Part shown: positions 8,950-18,271 of the stretch, piece after piece
How the letters are laid out: each line of letters opens with the position of its first letter
Numbering within the stretch: position 1 is the stretch's first letter
Source: Pseudomonas spelaei
Lineage (GTDB): Bacteria > Pseudomonadota > Gammaproteobacteria > Pseudomonadales > Pseudomonadaceae
DNA length: 64,000 nt
Direction: 5' to 3'
NCBI RefSeq assembly: GCF_009724245.1
Contig: NZ_WNNK01000002.1
Span: forward strand, 1-64,000
Notes under the pieces: generated by a model
Database searches by the model: none
Told to the model about the DNA's origin: nothing
The model's input: the letters and a program-made list of their open reading frames with translations, nothing else
Position numbers and translations under genes: made by a program

Positions 8950-9318
8950 ATGTCCGAAGCCAGTCCGTGTCTGAGTTGCGGTGCCTGCTGTTCACACTTT
9001 CGCGTGTCTTTCTTTTGGGGCGAATGCGCCTCATCGGGTGGAACGGTGCCCGATGACCTGGTGGTACAGATCAACCCCAGTCGGGTAGCAATGATCGGTA
9101 CCGACAGCAAACCCGCGCGTTGCTGCAGTCTCGAGGGAGAAGTGGGCAAAAGCACGAGTTGCTCGATCTATCACCAGCGCTCCAGTGTCTGCCGCGAGTT
9201 CGAGTCGTCCTGGAGTCAGGGCGAGGCCAATATCGATTGTGATGCGGCTCGAGCGGCATTCGGGTTGCCACCGCTTCTGGAGCCCATCTACGCGTTCGAG
9301 CTGCCCATCAGCGCTTAG
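8950..9318 (+). CDS. YkgJ-family cysteine cluster protein
   Basis: A 122-residue protein of the YkgJ/CxxCxxxC family (putative zinc- or iron-chelating). The N-terminal CLSCGACCSHFRVSFFWGEC provides the clustered Cys ligands, followed by ARCCSLEG, SCSIYHQRSSVCREFE and a late DCDAAR. This arrangement (CxxCxxCC..C..CC..C..C) is characteristic of the family. The start at 8950 is chosen because the upstream frame is Pro/Arg-rich and antisense to the neighbouring region. The biochemical role is not established. Single-gene unit. Confidence 0.85.
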   Translation: MSEASPCLSCGACCSHFRVSFFWGECASSGGTVPDDLVVQINPSRVAMIGTDSKPARCCSLEGEVGKSTSCSIYHQRSSVCREFESSWSQGEANIDCDAARAAFGLPPLLEPIYAFELPISA

Positions 9319-9463
9319 CACTAAACGTTATCGCCAGCATGCCAAAATAATTGCAATCAAAATGCCATCATCCCCCTTGCGATTCGCCCGAGGCTTCTAT
9401 ACTGGACGTCATAGGTCATAGCCGCTGGCAGTGACACGAGATGATTCTGTAACGGGACATGCT

Positions 9464-11728
9464 ATGGAATGGCTTGGTTTGCATTTTTTTACCGACCTTC
9501 CAGAGAACGGGCATTTATTACTCAATTGCAGTCATAACCCCTTTCTGGTGCTACTGGCGTATCTGGTGGCCTGCGCGGCGAGTTTTGGCACCCTCGACAT
9601 GGCCGAACGGGTCGGCCATGTCGACAACCCTACGGCACAGCGGCGTTGGCGCTGGCTGGGTGCGGCGTGCCTGGCAGGCGGCATCTGGTCCACCCATTTC
9701 ATCAGCATGCTGGCCTTCCAGACGCCCGTTGCCATTCACTACGAATTGACCATGACGTTCGCCTCGTTGCTGATCGCCCTGGTCGCGTCGTTGTTCGCCA
9801 TGCAAACCCTCAGTCATGCGCAACTGCATTGGCACCAATACCTGCTGGCTTCGGTATGGATGGGACTGGGCATTGCGCTGATGCACTACGTCGGTATGGG
9901 TGCCATGCGTTCCGAGGCCGTGCCGTACTTCGAGACCGGATTACTTGTGTTGTCCATTGTGATCGCAATGGGCGCCAGCCTGGCGGCGCTCTTGCTGTCG
10001 CGCTATTTGCGCAACGGCAGCGGCATGTTCCATCAGTGGCTCAAATACGCCGCCTGCCTGGTACTCGGCGCCGGTATTCTCACGATGCACTTTACCGGCA
10101 TGGCCGCGATGAAGCTGATGCTCCCCACTGGCGTAGCCCCCACGGTGCCTCTGGATAACAACCCTATGCAATTGGGACTGATGATGGCCGTGATCACCCT
10201 GCTGGTGATCGGCAGCAGCATCAGCGCGGCCTTGGCCGACAAGAAGCTGCAACACAAGGAAACTGACCTGCGACGAGTCAATGCGCTACTCAGCGAACTG
10301 GACCAGGCCCGTGTTTCCCTGCAACAAGTGGCGCATTACGATGCGTTGACCAGCTTGCTCAACCGTCGCGGCTTCAATCAGATCTTCGCCGAGAAGCTCG
10401 CTGAAAAAACACAGAATGAAGGCATGCTCGCGGTAATCTTCCTCGATATCGATCACTTCAAACGCATCAACGACAGCCTCGGCCATGACGCCGGTGATCA
10501 ACTGCTCACCGTCCTCGCCAACCATATCAAATGCTCAGTGCGCAGCCACGATGACGTGGTCGCCCGTTTTGGCGGCGACGAATTCTGCATCCTGATCAGC
10601 ATTCACCATCGCGACGAAGCGCGGCATATGGCTCAGCGCATCATGCAGAAAATGAAAGACCCCATTGAATTGGCAGGCCGGCGCATGGTGATGACCACCA
10701 GCATCGGTATCAGCCTGTTCCCCGAAGACGGCAAAACCAGTGAAGAGCTGCTGAAAACCGCTGACCTTGCGCTCTACCAGTCCAAGGAGACCGGCCGGAA
10801 CAGCCTGAACTTCTTCAGCTCAAACCTGAAAACCCGGGCCTTTCTTGAACTGCAACTGGAAGAAGAACTGCGCAGCGCCCTGCGCGGCAGGAACGAGCTG
10901 GTGCTGTACTACCAACCCATCCTTGATCTGCAAAAAGGCAAGATCACCCGGCTCGAAGCCCTGGTACGCTGGCAACATCCGCAACATGGGTTACTGGCAC
11001 CCGATCGATTTATCAGCATCGCCGAAAACAACGGGTTGATCGGTGAACTGGACAACTGGGTACTCCGCCAGGCCTGTGCCGACTTGAGCCTGCTCTCCGA
11101 GCGGGGCTACCCCGAATTGACCATGGCCGTGAACTGCTCGGCGCTCAACCTGGCCCGGGATGAGCTGGCCGATGAAATCGAAAGCGCCCTGCGCAGTAGC
11201 GGAGTCGCCGCCAATCGCCTGGAACTGGAAGTAACCGAGAACGCGCTGATGGGCAATATCAGCAGCACGCTGGTGCTGCTGCGGCAAATCCGCGCCTTGG
11301 GCGTCTCACTGTCCATCGATGACTTCGGCACCGGTTATTCATCCCTTGCGTATTTGAAACGCCTGCCGCTGAACACCTTGAAAATCGATCGTTCGTTCAT
11401 CCAGGACATTCCCAAATCCACTGCGGACATTGAGATTGTCCAAGCGATCATCGGCATGGCCCACACGCTGCACCTGCAGGTGGTCACCGAAGGTGTGGAA
11501 ACCGTGCAACAGCTGGAGGTATTACAAAAACACGGCTGCGACTTCGTCCAGGGTTACCTGCTCAGTGCTGCGGTGCCGATCAGTGAAATCGCCGCGGTTA
11601 TCGCAGGCCTGGATCAGCGCAACCTGTTCAACCCGTTAAGCCTGGCGGGAGGTAAAGATGTCACGTTGCCGAAGGACCCCGTGCCCGGTCGTTCAGGTCC
11701 AACCTCTGTGGTAAGGACAATTCGCTGA
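9464..11728 (+). CDS. MHYT-GGDEF-EAL cyclic-di-GMP enzyme, membrane bound
   Basis: A protein of about 754 residues with three modules. The N-terminal MHYT sensor has seven helices with the motif repeats THFISMLAF, MHYVGMGAMR and MHFTGMAAMK, thought to bind metal and sense O2, CO or NO. The GGDEF domain has an intact RFGGDEF signature (GGDEF at 370-374). The EAL domain has LEALVRW (EAL at 498-500), DDFGTGYSSL and QGYLLS. Both catalytic signatures are intact, so it may make and degrade c-di-GMP. The architecture matches Pseudomonas MucR and NbdA; the canonical GGDEF favours a MucR-type enzyme, but orthology is not proven. A GTG at 9431 is an alternative start; the ATG at 9464 has CGGGA upstream. 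Confidence 0.88.
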   Translation: MEWLGLHFFTDLPENGHLLLNCSHNPFLVLLAYLVACAASFGTLDMAERVGHVDNPTAQRRWRWLGAACLAGGIWSTHFISMLAFQTPVAIHYELTMTFASLLIALVASLFAMQTLSHAQLHWHQYLLASVWMGLGIALMHYVGMGAMRSEAVPYFETGLLVLSIVIAMGASLAALLLSRYLRNGSGMFHQWLKYAACLVLGAGILTMHFTGMAAMKLMLPTGVAPTVPLDNNPMQLGLMMAVITLLVIGSSISAALADKKLQHKETDLRRVNALLSELDQARVSLQQVAHYDALTSLLNRRGFNQIFAEKLAEKTQNEGMLAVIFLDIDHFKRINDSLGHDAGDQLLTVLANHIKCSVRSHDDVVARFGGDEFCILISIHHRDEARHMAQRIMQKMKDPIELAGRRMVMTTSIGISLFPEDGKTSEELLKTADLALYQSKETGRNSLNFFSSNLKTRAFLELQLEEELRSALRGRNELVLYYQPILDLQKGKITRLEALVRWQHPQHGLLAPDRFISIAENNGLIGELDNWVLRQACADLSLLSERGYPELTMAVNCSALNLARDELADEIESALRSSGVAANRLELEVTENALMGNISSTLVLLRQIRALGVSLSIDDFGTGYSSLAYLKRLPLNTLKIDRSFIQDIPKSTADIEIVQAIIGMAHTLHLQVVTEGVETVQQLEVLQKHGCDFVQGYLLSAAVPISEIAAVIAGLDQRNLFNPLSLAGGKDVTLPKDPVPGRSGPTSVVRTIR

Positions 11729-12050
11729 TTGCCTGGTTAGCCATTCGCCTGCTGCCGATCGACTGGGAAGGCCAAGGTGATTTCGTTGAATAGCCATACC
11801 GGGAAGACTGCCTGGACCACGTCGCGACCTTCGACTTGCAGCCTGGTAGACACCCGATATCCAGATCGTCGCCACACCAGGGAAACAATTCCCACAGCCC
11901 TCGGCCACAGCCGGAACTGTTCCCATGACGCGCACGTCACCCTGGGCTGTGACCTTTCTTCACGGGCAAGATGCCATCACTGTGAAAGCGGTTACTCCGC
12001 TACACACTTGCTGCCGGAAAATTAGCGCACTGTTTTTGTGCGGGCATTTC
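11729..12050. other. Intergenic region without a confident gene
   Basis: No known gene is recognised here. On the minus strand a frame at 11737-11940 (67 codons, GTG start) encodes a protein-like C-terminal half (LQVEGRDVVQAVFPVWLFNE) ending RQQANG. It may be a small gene or the remnant of one, but there is no clear ribosome-binding site or family match. GCGCAC/GTGCG at about 12024-12038 forms a weak hairpin past the DUF2288 stop. Confidence 0.3.
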
Positions 12051-12353
12051 TTACGACGCCCTTTCCTGGATCAGAATCCACGGCGAAACCACCACCGCCC
12101 ACAGTGCCGGATCACGCTCAACCAGATCCAATGCCCGCGTCGCAGACACTTCGCCAAAGATCTCTGAAGCCAGCCAGCCCGTGACTTTCTCACGATTATC
12201 TTCAGCCATCGCCTCGGCGGCCTCGATCAAATCCAGGCTGGCATCGACCCACAATAGGGCACCCTTGGCAAAGAACGGTTCAAGCTCCTTCCAGGAGATT
12301 TCGGCGGTCTCACCGAGCAGCTTGGCATAGAGGGTGCTAGGTTCTTGAGTCAT
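12051..12353 (-). CDS. DUF2288 family protein
   Basis: A 100-residue soluble protein starting MTQEPSTLYAKLLGETAEIS. The features recalled for DUF2288 are visible: an N-terminal LYAKLLGETAxIxWKELxxFFAxG segment followed by LLWVDxxLDLIEAAxAMAEDN and a Trp-containing C-terminus. Function is unknown. The ATG at 12353 is chosen for AGGTGGA just upstream and because the longer frame is unrelated sequence. It stands alone, divergent from the bra operon across a 340-base region. Confidence 0.75.
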   Translation of the reverse strand: MTQEPSTLYAKLLGETAEISWKELEPFFAKGALLWVDASLDLIEAAEAMAEDNREKVTGWLASEIFGEVSATRALDLVERDPALWAVVVSPWILIQERAS

Positions 12354-12693
12354 GGGAGTCCACCTGAGGAAAAAATCGGCGCAATCATACCGTCGTGCGT
12401 CAGGTAGAAAAACCCAGTTGCAAATGAGGTCCCGATAGAAAGTGCCAGGAAAGCCAAGGATTGCCCGAAACGCTGGCATGACCACGCCGCAATTCTGTCT
12501 CTTTCTTTCATTTAAGCGACATCCCCGGGTTTTGCCCCCAGCAGCTAGCTTTTCAAGCGATCAACCGGCGCTCTACACTGTACCGGTACAGTTGCCAGGC
12601 CGCTGCCGGGGGATATCCAAGATATCTGATCCGGTTCTGTAGCCCACAAGGCCGCTAGAACTATAAAAAATACAACAGTAAGAGTGGAGCACT
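12354..12693 (+). promoter_or_regulatory. Upstream region of braC with a 16-bp perfect palindrome
   Basis: ACTGTACCGGTACAGT at 12577-12592 is a perfect palindrome about 100 bases before the braC start, suggesting a dimeric repressor or activator operator. It is not a LexA box, because the spacing between CTGT and ACAG is six rather than eight bases. The rest of this gap holds no convincing gene. Confidence 0.5.
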
Positions 12694-13821
12694 ATGAATA
12701 AGGCTACTAAGCAGATTTCCAAACTGTTTGCCGCTATGGTTCTGGCCGGGGTTGCCAGCCATTCGTTCGCAGCTGACACCATCAAGATCGGTATCGCCGG
12801 CCCCAAAACCGGCCCGGTAACCCAGTACGGCGACATGCAGTTCATGGGTGCCAAGCAAGCCATCGCCGATATCAACGCCAAGGGCGGCGTAGATGGCAAG
12901 ATGCTCGAAGCCAAGGAATACGACGATGCCTGCGACCCTAAACAGGCCGTTGCCGTAGCCAACAAAGTGGTCAACGACGGCGTCAAGTTTGTCGTCGGTC
13001 ACCTCTGCTCCAGCTCCACTCAGCCAGCGTCCGATATTTACGAAGACGAAGGCGTCATCATGATTACCCCGGCGGCCACCAGCCCGGAAATCACTTCCCG
13101 TGGCTACAAGCTGGTCTTCCGTACCATCGGCCTGGACAGCGCCCAGGGCCCTGCCGCCGGCAACTACATCGCCGACCACGTGAAGCCCAAAGTCGTTGCC
13201 GTGATCCACGACAAGCAGCAGTACGGTGAAGGCATCGCCACCGCCGTTAAACAGACCCTCGAGAAGAAAGGCGTGAAGGTTGCCCTCTTCGAAGGCATCA
13301 ACGCTGGTGACAAAGACTTCGGCTCGCTCATTCAGAAGCTCAAGCAAGCCAACGTCGACTTTGTCTACTACGGCGGCTACCACCCTGAGCTGGGTCTGAT
13401 CCTGCGCCAAGCCAAGGAAAAAGGCGTGAACGCCAAATTCATGGGCCCTGAAGGCGTCGGCAACGACTCCATCTCGCAAATCGCCCAAGGCGCTTCCGAA
13501 GGCCTGCTGGTCACCCTGCCGAAGTCTTTCGACACCGATCCGGCCAACAAGGCAATCGTTGAAGAGTTCACCAAGAACAAGCAGGACCCAACCGGTCCGT
13601 TCGTGTTCCCGGCCTACTCGGCTGTTGAAGTGATCGCCGGTGGTATCGCTGCCGCGAAGAGCGAAGACACCGCCAAGGTGGCAGCTGCCATCCACGCCGG
13701 TACCTTCAAGACCCCGACCGGCGACCTGAGCTTCGACGCCAAGGGCGACCTGAAGGACTTCAAATTCGTCGTCTACGAATGGCACTTCGGCAAACCAAAA
13801 ACCGAAGTCTCCCCTCAGTAA
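12694..13821 (+). CDS. braC: Branched-chain amino-acid ABC transporter, periplasmic binding protein
   Basis: A 375-residue periplasmic binding protein for Leu/Ile/Val (and Ala), the soluble receptor of the Bra/Liv importer. The signal peptide spans residues 1-26 (cut after SFA|ADT). The mature start ADTIKIGIAGPKTGPVTQYG and the central GHLCSSSTQPASDIYEDEGV are typical of LivJ/BraC proteins. It has a good ribosome-binding site (GTGGAGCACT). First gene of braCDEFG, separated from the permeases by a terminator-like hairpin, which should raise the level of BraC over the membrane parts. Confidence 0.95.
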   Translation: MNKATKQISKLFAAMVLAGVASHSFAADTIKIGIAGPKTGPVTQYGDMQFMGAKQAIADINAKGGVDGKMLEAKEYDDACDPKQAVAVANKVVNDGVKFVVGHLCSSSTQPASDIYEDEGVIMITPAATSPEITSRGYKLVFRTIGLDSAQGPAAGNYIADHVKPKVVAVIHDKQQYGEGIATAVKQTLEKKGVKVALFEGINAGDKDFGSLIQKLKQANVDFVYYGGYHPELGLILRQAKEKGVNAKFMGPEGVGNDSISQIAQGASEGLLVTLPKSFDTDPANKAIVEEFTKNKQDPTGPFVFPAYSAVEVIAGGIAAAKSEDTAKVAAAIHAGTFKTPTGDLSFDAKGDLKDFKFVVYEWHFGKPKTEVSPQ

Positions 13822-13841
13822 GCCAGGCGTTACTGGTCAAC

Positions 13842-13873
13842 AAGCCCACTGTGCAAGCAGTGGGCTTTGTTTT
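13842..13873 (+). terminator. Partial terminator between braC and braD
   Basis: AGCCCACTG (13843-13851) and CAGTGGGCT (13858-13866) form a 9-bp stem with a 6-nt loop, followed by TTGTTTT. Its place between the binding-protein gene and the permease genes suggests partial readthrough. Confidence 0.8.
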
Positions 13874-14048
13874 ACGAGGTTTATGGGCCTGTCACCCGTG
13901 ATCCGGGCGCTGGCTCACCTGAAAATCTTAAAACCGTCACCAGCGGTTCGCTGGCAAACGCTTCGTGCAACCTGATCACAGAACAGGGCACCGAGCCGGA
14001 AATTGACTCCACCAGTGAAATGCGTATCGGGTTTTTAGGAGCGCTGTA

Positions 14049-14972
14049 ATGCCTGAGATCTATCATTTTTTCCAAACGCTGGTTAACGGCATGACCGTTG
14101 GCAGCACCTATGCCTTGATAGCCATTGGCTACACAATGGTTTACGGCATCATTGGAATGATTAACTTCGCCCATGGCGAGGTGTACATGATTGGTTCCTA
14201 CGTGGCCTTCATCGCCCTTGCCGGGCTGGCCATGATGGGTATCCATTCTCTGCCGCTGTTGATGACCGCCGCGTTCATCGCGTCGATCGTCGTGACCAGT
14301 GCCTATGGCTACAGTATCGAACGCGTCGCTTACCGTCCCTTGCGCGGTAGTAACCGTTTGATCCCGCTGATCTCTGCGATCGGCATGTCGATTTTCCTGC
14401 AGAACACCGTATTGCTGTCCCAGGACTCCAAGGACAAGTCCATTCCCAACCTGATCCCGGGGAGCATCTCCTTTGGTCCAGGTGGTGCACAAGAAGTGCT
14501 GATTTCCTACATGCAGATCCTGGTCTTCGTCGTCACCCTGGTGGCGATGCTGGGCTTGACCCTGTTCATCTCCCGCTCCCGACTGGGGCGCGCCTGCCGT
14601 GCCTGTGCCGAAGACATCAAGATGGCCAACCTGCTGGGGATCAACACCAACAATATCATCGCCCTGACCTTCGTCATTGGTGCCGCACTGGCCGCCGTCG
14701 CTGCCGTGTTGTTGAGCATGCAGTATGGCGTGATCAACCCCAACGCCGGTTTCCTGGTAGGCCTGAAGGCCTTTACAGCGGCGGTATTGGGCGGCATCGG
14801 CAGCATTCCGGGCGCCATGCTCGGTGGGCTGGTGCTGGGAGTGGCCGAAGCCTTTGGCGCCGATGTGTTCGGCGACCAGTACAAGGATGTAGTGGCGTTC
14901 GGTCTTTTGGTTCTGGTGCTGTTGTTCCGGCCGACCGGCATCCTGGGCCGTCCGGAGGTTGAGAAAGTATGA
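14049..14972 (+). CDS. braD: Branched-chain amino-acid ABC transporter permease, LivH type
   Basis: A 307-residue inner-membrane permease with about eight helices. The LivH family sequence [20 protein letters not shown] lies near the N-terminus, and the EAA-like loop is [17 protein letters not shown], with [20 protein letters not shown] downstream. AGGAG lies eight bases before the ATG. Its last four bases overlap the start of braE. It forms the channel with BraE and is powered by BraF and BraG. Confidence 0.95.
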   Translation: MPEIYHFFQTLVNGMTVGSTYALIAIGYTMVYGIIGMINFAHGEVYMIGSYVAFIALAGLAMMGIHSLPLLMTAAFIASIVVTSAYGYSIERVAYRPLRGSNRLIPLISAIGMSIFLQNTVLLSQDSKDKSIPNLIPGSISFGPGGAQEVLISYMQILVFVVTLVAMLGLTLFISRSRLGRACRACAEDIKMANLLGINTNNIIALTFVIGAALAAVAAVLLSMQYGVINPNAGFLVGLKAFTAAVLGGIGSIPGAMLGGLVLGVAEAFGADVFGDQYKDVVAFGLLVLVLLFRPTGILGRPEVEKV

Positions 14973-16222
14973 GTAAATATCTTAAACAGGCGCTGTTCAG
15001 CGCCTTGCTGGTGTGGGCCGTAGCCTTCCCGGTACTCGGGCTGAAACTGAGCATTGTCGGGATCAACCTTGAAGTGCATGGCACCGGTCCTCTGACCCTG
15101 TCCATCATTGCCCTGTGCTCGGTGCTGATGTTCCTGAGAGTGCTGTTCAGCCAGCAGGTCGGTACTTTGTTCAAGTCCAACCGTGGCCCGCTGGTCTCGC
15201 CCAAGGTTGGCCAGTTCCTGACCCTGCCCCGCACCCAGCGCTGGATCATCATCGGCTTGATCGTGGCGGCACTGGTCTGGCCATTCTTTGGCTCCCGGGG
15301 CGCCGTCGACATCGCGACCCTGATCCTGATCTACGTACTGCTCGGCCTGGGCCTGAACATCGTAGTCGGCCTCGCCGGCTTGCTGGACCTGGGTTATGTG
15401 GGCTTCTACGCCGTGGGTGCCTACACCTACGCGCTGCTGTCGCACTACTTCGGCTGGAGCTTCTGGGTCTGCCTGCCACTCGCCGGCCTGATGGCGGCCA
15501 CGTTCGGCTTTCTGCTGGGTTTCCCGGTGTTGCGCTTGCGGGGTGATTACCTGGCGATCGTGACCCTGGGTTTCGGTGAAATCATCCGCCTGTTCCTGCG
15601 TAACCTCACCGACCTCACGGGCGGCCCCAACGGTATCAGCAGCATTCCCAAACCGACGTTTTTCGGGCTGTCGTTTGACCGTACAGCCGCAGAGGGCATG
15701 CAGACGTTCCATGAATACTTCGGGCTGGATTACAACCCGGTGAGCAAAGTGGTGTTCCTGTACCTCGTGGCCCTGTTGCTGGCCCTGGCGGCGCTGTTCG
15801 TGATCAACCGCTTGCTGCGCATGCCTATCGGGCGTGCCTGGGAAGCACTTCGTGAAGACGAAATCGCCTGCCGCGCCTTGGGTCTGAACCCTACCATCAT
15901 CAAGCTCTCGGCCTTCACCCTCGGCGCCGCGTTCGCGGGTTTTGCCGGCAGCTTCTTTGCCGCACGCCAGGGTTTGGTGACACCGGAGTCGTTCACCTTC
16001 ATCGAGTCGGCGATCATCCTCGCCATTGTGGTGCTGGGCGGCATGGGCTCGCAGTTGGGCGTGATCCTGGCGGCGATCGTGATGATCCTGCTGCCGGAAA
16101 TGATGCGTGAGTTCAGTGAATACCGCATGTTGATGTTCGGCGCCATGATGGTGCTGATGATGATCTGGCGACCTCAAGGCTTGCTGCCCATGCAACGTCC
16201 ACACATGGAGCTGCGCAAATGA
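14969..16222 (+). CDS. braE: Branched-chain amino-acid ABC transporter permease, LivM type
   Basis: A 417-residue permease. The N-terminal 100 residues hold extra helices typical of the long LivM form. The conserved core starts at [20 protein letters not shown] and continues with [20 protein letters not shown]; the coupling loop is [24 protein letters not shown] overlap with braD, and a four-base overlap with braF downstream, so the permease and ATPase genes are translationally coupled. Confidence 0.95.
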   Translation: MSKYLKQALFSALLVWAVAFPVLGLKLSIVGINLEVHGTGPLTLSIIALCSVLMFLRVLFSQQVGTLFKSNRGPLVSPKVGQFLTLPRTQRWIIIGLIVAALVWPFFGSRGAVDIATLILIYVLLGLGLNIVVGLAGLLDLGYVGFYAVGAYTYALLSHYFGWSFWVCLPLAGLMAATFGFLLGFPVLRLRGDYLAIVTLGFGEIIRLFLRNLTDLTGGPNGISSIPKPTFFGLSFDRTAAEGMQTFHEYFGLDYNPVSKVVFLYLVALLLALAALFVINRLLRMPIGRAWEALREDEIACRALGLNPTIIKLSAFTLGAAFAGFAGSFFAARQGLVTPESFTFIESAIILAIVVLGGMGSQLGVILAAIVMILLPEMMREFSEYRMLMFGAMMVLMMIWRPQGLLPMQRPHMELRK

Positions 16223-16986
16223 GCCGCGATATCCTGAAAGTCGAAAACTTGAGCATGCGCTTCGGCGGCTTGCTGGCGGTCAACGGCGTGGCCCTGACCG
16301 TAAAAGAAAAACAGGTCGTGGCGCTGATCGGCCCCAACGGCGCCGGCAAGACCACGGTCTTCAACTGCCTGACCGGCTTCTACAAACCCAGCGGTGGCAG
16401 CATCCTGTTGGACGGCCAGCCGATCCAGGGCCTGGCCGGCCATCAAATCGCCCGTAAGGGTGTGGTGCGTACCTTCCAGAACGTGCGGTTGTTCAAGGAC
16501 ATGACGGCGGTCGAAAACCTGTTGATCGCCCAGCATCGTCACCTGAACACCAACTTCTTTGCAGGCCTGTTCAAGACTCCATCGTTTCGCAAGAGCGAGC
16601 GCGAGGCCATGGAATATGCCGAGTACTGGCTGGACAAGGTCAACCTCACCGAGTTTGCCAACCGCCCTGCCGGGACCCTGGCCTATGGTCAGCAACGTCG
16701 CCTGGAAATCGCCCGTTGCATGATGACCCGCCCGCGGATCCTCATGCTCGACGAACCGGCTGCCGGCCTGAACCCTCGCGAAACCGAGGACCTCAAGGCA
16801 CTGATCGGTGTGCTGCGCGAAGAAAACAACGCCACCGTGCTGCTGATCGAACACGACATGAAATTGGTCATGAGCATTTCCGACCATATCGTGGTGATCA
16901 ACCAGGGCACACCGCTGGCCGACGGGACACCGGAACAGATCCGCGACAATCCGCAAGTGATCAAAGCCTATTTGGGGGAAGCGTAA
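16219..16986 (+). CDS. braF: Branched-chain amino-acid ABC transporter ATPase, LivG type
   Basis: A 255-residue ABC ATPase. Walker A is GPNGAGKTT (about residues 38-46). The family segment [20 protein letters not shown] contains the Q-loop. The signature is unusual, [12 protein letters not shown] in place of LSGGQ, as is normal for LivG. Walker B is [12 protein letters not shown], and the switch His is in [10 protein letters not shown]. Works as a heterodimer with BraG. Confidence 0.95.
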   Translation: MSRDILKVENLSMRFGGLLAVNGVALTVKEKQVVALIGPNGAGKTTVFNCLTGFYKPSGGSILLDGQPIQGLAGHQIARKGVVRTFQNVRLFKDMTAVENLLIAQHRHLNTNFFAGLFKTPSFRKSEREAMEYAEYWLDKVNLTEFANRPAGTLAYGQQRRLEIARCMMTRPRILMLDEPAAGLNPRETEDLKALIGVLREENNATVLLIEHDMKLVMSISDHIVVINQGTPLADGTPEQIRDNPQVIKAYLGEA

Positions 16987-17688
16987 ATGCTGCAATTCGA
17001 AAACGTTTCCACTTTCTACGGCAAGATCCAGGCCCTGCACGACGTCAACGTCGAAGTACGCCAGGGCGAGATCGTCACGCTGATCGGTGCCAACGGTGCC
17101 GGCAAGTCCACCTTGCTGATGACCCTGTGCGGTTCGCCCCAGGCTTACAGCGGCAGCATCCGCTACCTGGGCGAAGAACTGGTGGGCCAACACTCCTCGG
17201 ACATCATGCGCAAGAGCATCGCCGTGGTGCCGGAAGGGCGTCGCGTGTTTGCCCGCCTGACCGTGGAAGAAAACCTGGCCATGGGTGGTTTCTTCACCGA
17301 CAAGGGTGACTATCAGGAGCAGATGGACAAGGTGTTGCACCTGTTCCCGCGGCTCAAGGAGCGCTTCAACCAGCGCGGCGGCACCATGTCCGGCGGGGAG
17401 CAGCAAATGCTCGCCATCGGCCGGGCGCTGATGAGCAAGCCCAAGCTGTTGCTATTGGACGAGCCATCCTTGGGCCTGGCACCGATCATCATTCAGCAGA
17501 TCTTCGACATCATCGAGCAACTGCGCAAGGACGGTGTCACGGTGTTTTTGGTGGAGCAGAACGCCAACCAGGCGCTGAAAATCGCCGACCGTGCCTACGT
17601 GCTGGAAAACGGTCGGGTGGTGATGCAAGGCAGTGGTGAACAACTGCTGACTGATCCGAAGGTGCGTGAGGCGTACCTGGGCGGTTAA
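16987..17688 (+). CDS. braG: Branched-chain amino-acid ABC transporter ATPase, LivF type
   Basis: A 233-residue ABC ATPase, last gene of the operon, starting directly after the braF stop. Walker A is GANGAGKST, the LivF segment IAVVPEGRRVFARLTVEENL follows, the signature is MSGGEQQMLAIGRAL, and Walker B is LLLLDEPSLGLAP. The switch region is LVEQNANQAL. A REP pair lies 27 bases past the stop. Confidence 0.95.
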   Translation: MLQFENVSTFYGKIQALHDVNVEVRQGEIVTLIGANGAGKSTLLMTLCGSPQAYSGSIRYLGEELVGQHSSDIMRKSIAVVPEGRRVFARLTVEENLAMGGFFTDKGDYQEQMDKVLHLFPRLKERFNQRGGTMSGGEQQMLAIGRALMSKPKLLLLDEPSLGLAPIIIQQIFDIIEQLRKDGVTVFLVEQNANQALKIADRAYVLENGRVVMQGSGEQLLTDPKVREAYLGG

Positions 17689-17715
17689 TACTGCTCGGGA
17701 GTAAAAGCAGGCTTG

Positions 17716-17802
17716 TGTGGGAGCTGGCTTGCCTGCAATAGCATCGCCTCGGTATTTCAGATACACCGAGGCGCTGCTATTGCAGGCAAGCCAGCTCCCA
17801 CA
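17716..17802. repeat. REP pair (BIME-like)
   Basis: Outer arms TGTGGGAGCTGGCTTGCCTG and CAGGCAAGCCAGCTCCCACA are perfectly complementary, and the pairing continues inward through AATAGCATCGCCTCGGT with a few mismatches. It lies between the bra operon and the bufferin operon and could form a strong hairpin in readthrough RNA. Confidence 0.9.
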
Positions 17803-17858
17803 TTTGTTTTATGTGAACCAAAAAATTTTACGAAACCCAAAATTATTTTCGCCTGGTT

Positions 17859-17887
17859 TGTAACGAGCCCCTTCCCCCCTTCTCTAG
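17859..17887 (+). promoter_or_regulatory. Candidate ECF-sigma promoter of the bufferin operon
   Basis: TGTAACG at 17859-17865 resembles the -35 element of ECF sigma promoters (GTAAC core), and TCTCTAG at 17881-17887 could be the -10. The bufA ATG lies 56 bases downstream, with CTGGAGAAACACC as ribosome-binding site. No ECF sigma or anti-sigma gene is in the window, so control would be in trans. This is inference from motif shape. Confidence 0.4.
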
Positions 17888-17942
17888 TGGTGTAAGCAAG
17901 CACAAACGCTTCCTTACTCAACCCCACTGCTGGAGAAACACC

Positions 17943-18248
17943 ATGACTACCACCACTCGCTCCCTGTCCGCTGCCACCCTCGTCCTGGCCCTGGGCTCCG
18001 CCCTGAGCCTGTCGGCCCTGACCACCACCGCCCACGCTGCCGACGACATGCAGAAATGCTTCGGCGTTGCCGAAGCCGGCAAAAACGATTGCGCGGCGGG
18101 TGCAGGTACTTCCTGCGCGGGCACCTCGAAAACCAAGGATCAGGCGAATGCCTGGAAACTGGTTCCGGCCGGCACCTGCCTCAAAACTCCAAGCACCACC
18201 TCGCCGACAGGTTTCGGCCAGGAAGCCGCCTTCACCGCCAAGTCCTGA
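17943..18248 (+). CDS. bufA: Bufferin-type exported Cys peptide precursor (BufA1-like, DUF2282)
   Basis: A 101-residue precursor. A signal peptide spans residues 1-32 ([18 protein letters not shown]). The mature part has four Cys (39, 50, 58, 79) in the family pattern [13 protein letters not shown] and [10 protein letters not shown], with WKLVPAGTC near the end. DUF2282 proteins of this type are ribosomally made peptides whose Cys are modified by an MNIO enzyme; reported members bind copper in the periplasm. The next three genes encode that enzyme, its partner and a DoxX protein, which strongly supports the assignment. The copper role is by family and not shown here. Confidence 0.88.
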   Translation: MTTTTRSLSAATLVLALGSALSLSALTTTAHAADDMQKCFGVAEAGKNDCAAGAGTSCAGTSKTKDQANAWKLVPAGTCLKTPSTTSPTGFGQEAAFTAKS

Positions 18249-18271
18249 AACAGCCCTTCGCCTGAGTACTG

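Noticed and set aside
8699..9034. N-terminal extension of the MFS transporter by 112 codons
   Set aside because: It runs antisense through the YkgJ gene and is Arg/Ser-rich and non-hydrophobic; the transporter begins naturally at 8698.
12577..12592. LexA box upstream of braC
   Set aside because: LexA needs CTGT-N8-ACAG; this has six bases between the half sites.
14507..16204. A 565-codon minus-strand frame opposite braD/braE
   Set aside because: Gln/His-rich antisense reading through well-supported permease genes that overlap by ATGA; no family match.
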